From NCBI GenBank assembly GCA_963969345.1, contig OZ017768.1, forward strand, positions 3,248,718-3,312,717: DNA of 64,000 bases. Reading direction: 5' to 3'. Below the pieces are notes generated by a model that made no database searches, was not told where the DNA came from, and was given only the letters and a program-made list of their open reading frames with translations. The position numbers and the translations under genes are program-made. Within the stretch, counting starts at the first letter, position 1; every line of letters starts with the position of its first letter. This stretch comes from Turbatrix aceti (Eukaryota; Nematoda; Chromadorea; Rhabditida; Panagrolaimidae). This document shows positions 56,726 to 64,000 of the stretch, in pieces.

Positions 56726-59700
56726 AACAAAACTCACATCGTTATCCAATCCGAGGCTATCAGCGATCTCCTGAATCTGGCTGTAATCTGGTCTTGGATT
56801 TCTTACAAAAAACGCGTCGAGAGCGGTTTTCTGCATCGCATCCAGGTTGGTCCGCTTCCGGCGCTTTTTGAGGGGCGGCACAATCTTTGCGTTGAGCCTC
56901 GACGCTTGCACAGGTTGCAGCCGAAGCTCGGGACTCGTCGAGCCGCTCGCCTGTAACGTAACGGGCTTTGTTATTCACTGATGCGTTTATTTATGATATT
57001 TCCCATCCACCCATCCCAGGGAGTGTTTCAAAAAAAAGATGGACATTTTATCGGGGGTGGGTAAGTTGGAGTGAATTTTGACACAGACTCTCAGCGACCG
57101 GCCAGGGGAGGGGAGCGCATGGAAAACGGACGGACACTCATGCGACCGACTTGCGACCGACGCAAGCATAAAATAAGCACAGGGTCCCCCCTGTGGAATT
57201 CTACACAAAAACCGATTCAAAAATACATAATAGATTAAAAAAATTCATTTTTTACCAAATTGTGCAAAAAAAAACATAATTCAATTTTTAGTATTTTTTT
57301 AAGATAATTATCAAACATGTAACGTAACGGGCTTTGTTATTCACTGATGCGTTTATTTATGATATTTCCCATCCACCCATCCCAGGGAGTGTTTCAAAAA
57401 AAAGATGGACATTTTATCGCCAGACACACACACACACACACGCACAAAGGACAGACAGACAAGAGAGTCGTCAGTCTAAAAAGCATCAAAAAAGCCATCG
57501 CCACCGCCGCCACCGCCATCGCCGGCGTCAAAGAGGACCCAATCTGTGAGTTCGTCTGCGACGAGGTGGGTGGCCTCCGGGTTGTTCCAGAGAGCCTCGT
57601 TCCACGCCGACGATCCAGCATCGTCGTCCGTGGCCTCGAGTCTCTCTGCGTTGTTAAACGCCCATTCCGGGCCTTTGTAGCGCCAGGTGAGACCCGCGTT
57701 GTAAGAGTGCGGATTCCAGAGATCACAATTCCAGAAACTTTTTGGATCCTCTTCGCTCATTTCTGTGAGACTCGGTCGCTCCTGGCAATTCCAGTGAAAA
57801 GTGTTCCACAATGCGTGGTGTTGGTCGTCCAGGGCGGCTTCGACGCCTGGGTAGAGGTCTGTATCAAGATCCAGTTCATCCGAACAGATTCCCGCTAGCG
57901 TCGGGGCCGGGACCGTTTCAGATGATGGCAGATCGCGGGTCGAAGTTTCCTCAGCGGAGTTTGCCTCCACCTTTCCACCGGCAACGGTCACGGCACTTCC
58001 AGGCCTGACCCGCCGATGGATGGGGTTCGCAAAATCCGCGAGGATCCTCCTAGCGTACTGGGCCACGTCCAAGTCGTCCCAGCCCCTTGTTTTAGTTTTG
58101 GACCTCCCCCGTCGACCGCCGCCAAAAAATCGTCCAAAAACACTCGCCGACCGTTTTTTGCGTGACCCTACGAGTTCGGAAGGAGCGATCGAGCTCGCGT
58201 CATCGATAAAAGGAAGTTTCTGAATCCGCACTGCAAACGGGGTCTCAAAAGACTCAGAAGTCTCGGAATGGGTTTCTGAGGCCTCGGGGAGGTCATTCAG
58301 AGCATTCAGAGACCGAGAAGCATCTGGGGTGGGAAAAGGGGATAAAAGCGCACGGACCTGTCCGCTGCCGTCGGCAAAGGCAGGAGGCGACGAATCACAG
58401 AGGAGAAGGTCTGTCGGCACGACTCCGCGCTCCACAGCCTTCTCCACCTCGTCGAGCCACTCTTCTAGGAGCGGCCGAAGTTTGCACATATTCTTGAACG
58501 AGAGATTCAACGCTTCGAAGCGTGAAATGGTCGTTTGCGAGAAATCCGCGCCGTAACGACGACCCAAGGCCATTCCGACGTCTCCCTGAGTGAATCCTGA
58601 AAAAAAAAAACAGATGCTCAAAATCGCAAAAAATATCTCAAATACCCCAAAAAACCCACCGTGTTTGTTCCTGAGCAATTTAAAATTCTTGACAAAAGAC
58701 TGGAGCTCTTCAGCGTCGTAGTTGCCTTCGAGGATGGTTCCATCGGCAGCCTGGAGGGTCGCCTTCGTCTCGCATCGACCGGGCTCTTTTCGCTTGCGTT
58801 GGAGAACCTCGACGCCATTTGAGTAGCCCGGAGAATCTGAAGACCCGTTGGCGTCGTTCAGGATGCGTTGAAAGCGCTCCGGCAGGCAGGCTTCCATTTT
58901 GACGCCATTTTTGCCATTGGCAGGAAAAACTACGCTCCCGCTTTTCTGGATAGGCAGCACGGGAGAGGAGGTAGTCGTTGGTGGCGGATGCACAGTCATG
59001 AACGACGTGAGCTCGTCACCGCCTGAAAAAATACGAAAAAATATTGTTGTTTTTTTTGTGGCCTTAAAAATCATTGATCCGGAGTTTGAATCGAGTTGAC
59101 AGGAAAATAGGTTTTATGGGACTCGAAAAAAGGTATCAGCGTAGCCTTCAATAAAAATTGTCTACTAATCGAAAAATTTAAGTTTAAAAAAAAGTGTTCA
59201 TGCGCTGCTGACAAATATGGGAAATTCTCAGCAGGTGACGCGCAAATGATTCTGTTTTTTTGTACGACCGCAAGTAACGTAAGACAGTCATTCAGGCGGT
59301 GCAAGAAAAAATTTCTCCTCCAAAATAGGCAAAAGCAAACACTCAAAAACGAAATGGAAACTAAAATATAAATATGTACGTTTCAGGCTCGCATTCTGAA
59401 TGAGTCCTCGCATTCATACATTACGATACAAAACACGCCGCCACCAACCGGGTGAATGGCTGACGTAGTATGTATGATCGTAATAATCCGCAAATCAAGC
59501 TCCTAAATAGAGGGCGATAAGTGGTGCACCAAAGTGAAAATAAACGATTTTGCACCGATGATGACGCAGATAGGCCCCCGGGTTTGACGGCCAAATGCCG
59601 TCAAAATACCCTACCCGACGCGGCCGACGGGGGAGAGCTCAATTTCTGTCTTTGAAGACACATAAATACCGCTGGTGCGCGATTGGAGTGCGATCAACAT

Positions 59701-60560
59701 TTTTTCGCGCATAGGCAGGCATGCCGCTGCCCCTCACGACTGACTGATCGATGAATCGAACAAACAAACAAAACGCCGCATGCGCCACCGCAACCATCAT
59801 CCACCTGCAGACTACTAAGTAGATACATACGTACGCGTTCCGTAAATATGCATTCAGTGACCGAAAATCCAAATAAATTGAAAATTCATAGACGGGATCA
59901 AACGCACCTTATTAAAACGAACACAACAAACAGGGCAGAACAGAACAGAACAAAATAACTTATTTAGAGGAAAATATTTAGAGACCAGCCCTGGAAAAAA
60001 AAACACAAAACAAAGGCCGCGTGTAACCTTGTGGGTTTGTTTCCCTTTACAACCCATCAAGGTGGCTATAAAAAAGCTTCATTATCGTTTTTTGCCGAAA
60101 AAAAAGAACCATACCCTTCATAAAAGACAAGACAAGTAAAAAAAAAGCGGCGTGCAAAAAAGAAAAAAAAAGAAATTTCAAATTTCAAACGTCCACAAAA
60201 TTTTTTTTTATGAAAAAAACCAACCTTCAAACTGCTTGAGCTGCTGGAAAATGCCATCAGATGAACCGACCAGAGACTGGATCAGAACTTCTGGAAGCAC
60301 GCTGCTGAACGAAGTCGTCGGCGTGACATCTGAGAGACTCAGGGATGAAGAGCTGTGAAGGCCGCTATCGTTGCTCGCGACCGAGGACACAGAAGTCGAG
60401 CTCTCCGTCAGTGCGAGCGTCTGAAACTTTGCACATAAAATGTTTGTGTTTTTTGGGGCGGACAGGGTAAAAAAAAACTCACGGAATCAACGCACTTCCT
60501 CGGCTGACCCTTGCGACGTCGAGATGACGACGAGAGGGGAGTCGACGAGGCTGCTTCCAT
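56309..60560 (-). CDS. ceh-18: POU homeobox transcription factor, full-length form
   Basis: POU-class transcription factor. Minus-strand exons 60560-60483, 60420-60225, 59022-58660, 58596-about 58358, 56950-56738 and 56362-56309, all compatible in phase, about 380 residues. The POU-specific domain spans exons 3 and 4 ([66 protein letters not shown]). The homeodomain is in exons 5 and 6 ([31 protein letters not shown], then [15 protein letters not shown] with the POU-type Cys at position 50). The donor ending exon 4 (GTCCGT at 58357) is weak. GTAGGG at about 58170 is another phase-0 option. The symbol is a guess from the divergent homeodomain among nematode POU genes. Confidence 0.85.
56952..57053. 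repeat. 102-bp direct repeat, copy 1
   Basis: This is identical to 57318-57419. It abuts the splice acceptor of the POU homeodomain exon. Confidence 0.95.
57318..57419. repeat. 102-bp direct repeat, copy 2
   Basis: Exact second copy at 366 bp offset. It is followed by a CACACA run (57421-57441). The sequence at its edge lacks the acceptor AG found at copy 1. Confidence 0.95.
57476..60560 (-). CDS. ceh-18: POU gene, alternative form without homeodomain
   Basis: If exon 4 is not spliced at 58358, its frame stays open from 58596 to a stop at 57476 and adds about 295 residues after the POU-specific domain, for 585 residues in total. The tail is not low-complexity junk. It contains a basic segment ([32 protein letters not shown]), an acidic stretch, and Trp-rich repeats of the kind [18 protein letters not shown] and AWNEALWN, ending in a Gly-rich run. 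That argues for coding use. Such a product would keep the POU-specific half and lose the homeodomain. Alternatively the tail is a long linker with a donor I did not identify. Confidence 0.5.
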
Positions 60561-60862
60561 GGCATACCCTGCATGAGCGGCGTCCTGGCACGTCATGCAC
60601 GGGCGGGGAAAAGGCACTGGAGTTGTTCGCAGGCACGGACACGAGTTTTCTCGCGCAGGCCAGGCGTGGGAGCACTGGGAATTCGTCGGGACTGGAAACG
60701 ATCGATTTGATAAAATTTGATACACAATATGTTTTAAAAAAAATCGAGACATTTACACCTACGTGGACATCATTTGTGCCTCCTAACATCTGGTCTAATG
60801 ATAACTAACCACTGAGTAATGGTGAAATAAATAAAAATAAATAAATAAATGTTTTAAAATTG

Positions 60863-60988
60863 ACCAGAAACACGGCTTGATGACAAATTCCGCGTGGGTA
60901 TATGTATTTCAGAGTCGCTAATAGCAATCTCGAATCCCCCGGGAGACAAAAAATTAAATCAAAGTTGTCTGGACAAAAAATTCGGCAT
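60863..60988. repeat. About 125-bp direct repeat, copy 1
   Basis: Begins ACCAGAAACACGGCTTGATG and ends near GTCTGGACAAAAAATTCGGC. It is roughly 85 percent similar by eye to 61047-61168. Confidence 0.85.
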
Positions 60989-61046
60989 AAAAAATTTCAA
61001 AAAACAGACGAAAATAATTATAAAATTACTCAGTCGAGTTCAAAAT

Positions 61047-61168
61047 ACCAGAAACACGACTTGATGACAAATTCCGTGTGGGTAAATTTCAGAGCTGCTA
61101 ATAGCAATCTCAGATCCCAGGGGGGCAAAAAAATTGAATCAACACTGTCTGGACAAAAAAGTTGGCAT
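61047..61168. repeat. About 122-bp direct repeat, copy 2
   Basis: Begins ACCAGAAACACGACTTGATG and ends near GTCTGGACAAAAAAGTTGGC. It lies 58 bases after copy 1. Confidence 0.85.
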
Positions 61169-64000
61169 TACAACCCAAAAAAATCCCCCAGAAAAAAAAG
61201 ACGGAAATAATCACAGTCACGCCCCTCAACAGGACCAAAATAAAAATTATGTATTTACAACAAATTCGAAAATGCTCAGCATAGTCATAGGTGACGTTCG
61301 ACTTCACTAAAAATTGACAAAAAAAGTGATAGTGCCTGGTAGAGACAACCTAACCCCTGATAACGATGTCAGTTCCGAAATTAGAACCCTACGTGAATTT
61401 TTTTTTAAATATAATTTGTAAATCGTAGGACATGATAAAAATGAGCATTTGAGCATTTTTGGGCAGAACAATGTCTGCACGAGCAAAAATAACGATGCTA
61501 AAAAGGTAACCAACTGCAAACGGAAATCAAAAATGTCATATGCAGCAAAAAAAGACGCAATCGTGGCTCAAATAAACATTTGGCGCGCGCGTGTTATCTC
61601 GTAACGTAAACTTTCTGTTTTTGCATATCGGACGAAAATGAAAGAAAGAAAGAAGACTATTACGATAGACGGACCACGGTGAATCAGATCCCGGAGCGAA
61701 TGGGCACGAATACAAAAAATATGTGTAATCAAAATATTCGAAAAAGTTTGCACGCTTACTAAGACTCTAAACTTTGGCGTCAGCCTAATATTTAATCCAA
61801 GTCGACAAAAAAATGCAAGAAAAAAATTTACATCGCGGTCGTTTACATATTTTTGGAGCGCCCTGCGTTGACGAGCGACAACAGCCCGACAAAAAAAAAC
61901 AGATATATCGCCGGCAGAAACAAAGAGAGGCACTTAACGCGACATGCACCAGCAGTTGGACACTCCTATGCAAATGTAATACACCCGGCCTTTGTAAATA
62001 CATATTGTCCCGGACCACGATGGCAGCAACTGCCTGCTTAGCCCCTCCGGCGTGAAAATTTTTTCCTCAAAAACGACCTCAAAAAAAACATCGCTGCTGA
62101 GGACGAGCTAAAATTATACGAGCTTTCGATTGAGATTTTAGGGTCGGGCTAGGTCAAAGAATGGAAATCGACATACGAGTACAAAAAAATTAGGCAAAGT
62201 AATTTTTTTTTGTTTTTTTTGTAAAAATTTAAATTGGTCTCACAGAGAAATCAAAAAAATTCAAAATGTTCCAAAGCCCTGCGTCGGCGTCGGGCGAGAA
62301 CGTCAAATGCTGGCTGACTGAAACTGACTGAGGACGAGAAAAAAGGGCACCAGCCCGGGCCCCGGCATTTGCATAAAAGCGCGGCGTCGCCTTACACGAT
62401 TTATGACAGAGAAGAAAATAAGAGAAAAAGAGCCTCCGGGTGACGCAGCGCAAATTTACAGATTTCCAAGAGACGCGATTACGCAGTGATTAGGCAAATG
62501 TGGTGGAGGACAGCAGAGGCAGCGGCAGCGGCGGCGGCGGCGGCGTCGTCGTCTTGAGAAAGGTCAGGACACACTCTTCCTCGAGGAGTTTACGGACTAC
62601 TACGAACTGAACTGAACTGAACAACTGAGAGGGTTTCGTACTTTATTTTTTTAATTTTTGACGCCGTTAGTCACAAAAATGTGGTGGTTCGCCACGAATT
62701 TCATTCACCAGATGCAAAACGAACGAAGAATACGCACAGACGAAAACGATTTCTTTTGTGTCGGGTAAAAATTAAAATATCGAAAATGGTGACAGACGGG
62801 AAGGGTGGATGGAAAGAGGCCTACGCAGGCCAGCCAGGCAACATGCACGCGTGCTTAGCGTGTTCTACAGCGCGGTCGGCGCGGAACAAACACCGAAGCA
62901 AAGAAAATCGTATATATCATGTCCAAAAAAAAATCGGTCCAGAGGACCTGATTCCCCTGATTTGGCTGACCGTCGTCAAATCAGGGAAATCAGAAATCGA
63001 AGTCGGCAGAAAAGAGCATCTTCGCAGAGGACAGGACGCGTCGTAGGTCACCGAGCGCGCCTTGTTCTTCCTCCTGGCAGCCATGGTTGCTGCACTTTCA
63101 CGAAAACAACAACGACTCCAAAAAAAATTTTTCTTTCAAAAAATTTTTGACAACCGAGTAAAAAATGACTGTCTTCGTTTTTTTCTTTTTTTTTCAGTTT
63201 TCCCTCGTGTTTTTTTTGTCTTCAAAAAAAAGTTGAAAGGCAAAATCGATCGCCGATACATACACAAATACGCAGAGCGAGAAATAAGAAAATTTATGCA
63301 TTTGTTGTGACTCGCGCCTTCAATCAGGCAAGAGCACGCATAAAAAAACCGTTGGTTGCTACACTTATTCATTAATCACGGGCGATCTTTGCTCTCCCAG
63401 GGGGCACGACGAGCTCGAGTCTGTCAAGCTCTCCGATTAGGCAGACAAGAGTCCTTTCGCGCTCTGATTCTCTGATTCCTAGCCGGAGCAGGTGCATAGG
63501 CAGGTAGGCATCATCCACGTCGCACGTAAGAGATAGACAGAAGACAGAGAACACGCCGGGATTATGCCAACCTGCACACGTCTGCAATTAAATCACAATA
63601 GCCGGCGTGCAACTAAATATTTAGCGTCTGTTTATCAACACGCAGCGCACCACAGCTCCCGCGCTAAAGCCAACCAACCAACGAACCTCCTGAACAAGCA
63701 GCAGGTTAAAATGCAAATGTATTTATTAGACAGGATGCACTTTTGCAGAGGTGCACAATTTCAATTGCCGGAAGTTAGGTATGTATGTATTTTTGTCTAC
63801 CACATTAACTTTCTCTATATGGGTTACGGTAGGCTAATGTATGTATCGTAAACCATCGATGGTGAGCTAGTAAGCCGAACACCGATTTCCAAGCGTAAAT
63901 TCACATCAGTCAATCGACGCACGCGTGTGATTATGATACATAGGTGCCACCGAGACCCGAAGCAAGTATTATACATCAAGCGCATTTGCCATGCAGACAA

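Larger units (their letters stand above)
60561..64000. other. Region upstream of the POU gene, no supported gene
   Basis: I see no coding region I can support in this 3.4 kb. ORFs are short, overlap on both strands and carry no recognisable domain. A direct repeat lies at 60.86-61.17 kb. A GCG/GTC triplet run occurs at 62519-62555. It probably holds promoter or 5'UTR sequence of the POU gene or a gene beyond the window. Confidence 0.45.

Noticed and set aside
61568..63850. Short ORFs upstream of the POU gene
   Set aside because: No start context, splice pattern, bias or similarity I can support.

Overview
The window is nuclear DNA of a nematode, most likely a chromadorean. The evidence is a nematode-type supplementary nuclear receptor, a ground-like domain protein, a transthyretin-like secreted protein and a tandem array of Srg-superfamily chemoreceptors. 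Introns are short to medium, T-rich, and end in TTTTCAG or TTTTTAG. Several start codons lie just after such an acceptor, as expected for trans-spliced genes. I could not identify the species. All exon models were built by hand from ORFs, splice signals and reading phase; none has transcript support.

Layout. 0.6-6.4 kb (+): a secreted 1,883-residue Thr/Ser/Glu-rich mucin-like protein. 6.6-8.1 kb: a 275-bp direct duplication carrying a small Cys-rich ORF. 8.4-11.9 kb (-): myosin chaperone UNC-45. 13.1 kb (+): ribosomal protein L36. 15.9-18.2 kb (+): syndecan. 18.6-20.9 kb (-): nuclear hormone receptor. 21.3 kb (-): ribosomal protein S28. 22.0-23.3 kb (+): a DNA polymerase delta subunit 3-like protein with a C-terminal PIP box.

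23.5-39.8 kb is the accessory part. It starts with a chemoreceptor gene facing a truncated, frameshifted inverted copy of itself. A small membrane protein and a fast-evolving multi-exon protein with intragenic tandem duplications follow. Then comes an array of six related two-exon chemoreceptors on the minus strand plus an orphan first exon. All full copies share a first coding exon of exactly 153 nt. The last member is broken by a 512-bp hAT-like element with perfect 18-bp terminal inverted repeats and an 8-bp target duplication.

40.3-60.6 kb returns to conserved genes: ground-like protein (-), DNAJC3/DNJ-7 (+), MICOS subunit Mic10 (+), an extracellular LRR protein (+), a small secreted protein close behind it (+), USP14 (-) head to head with a LIPT1-type lipoyltransferase (+), a transthyretin-like protein (+), and a POU homeobox gene (-). 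The POU gene may also make a form lacking the homeodomain. The last 3.4 kb shows no gene I can support and may be its upstream region.

The conserved genes fall into proteostasis (unc-45, dnj-7, usp-14), translation (L36, S28), mitochondria (Mic10, LIPT1), extracellular matrix and cuticle (mucin, syndecan, ground-like, TTR-like) and transcription (NHR, POU). They do not form a single pathway. I found no convincing tRNA or rRNA gene and no CRISPR array. The most unusual items are the transposon-broken receptor, the inverted receptor pair, the predicted homeodomain-less POU isoform and the unrecognised duplicated protein at 26.0-29.2 kb.
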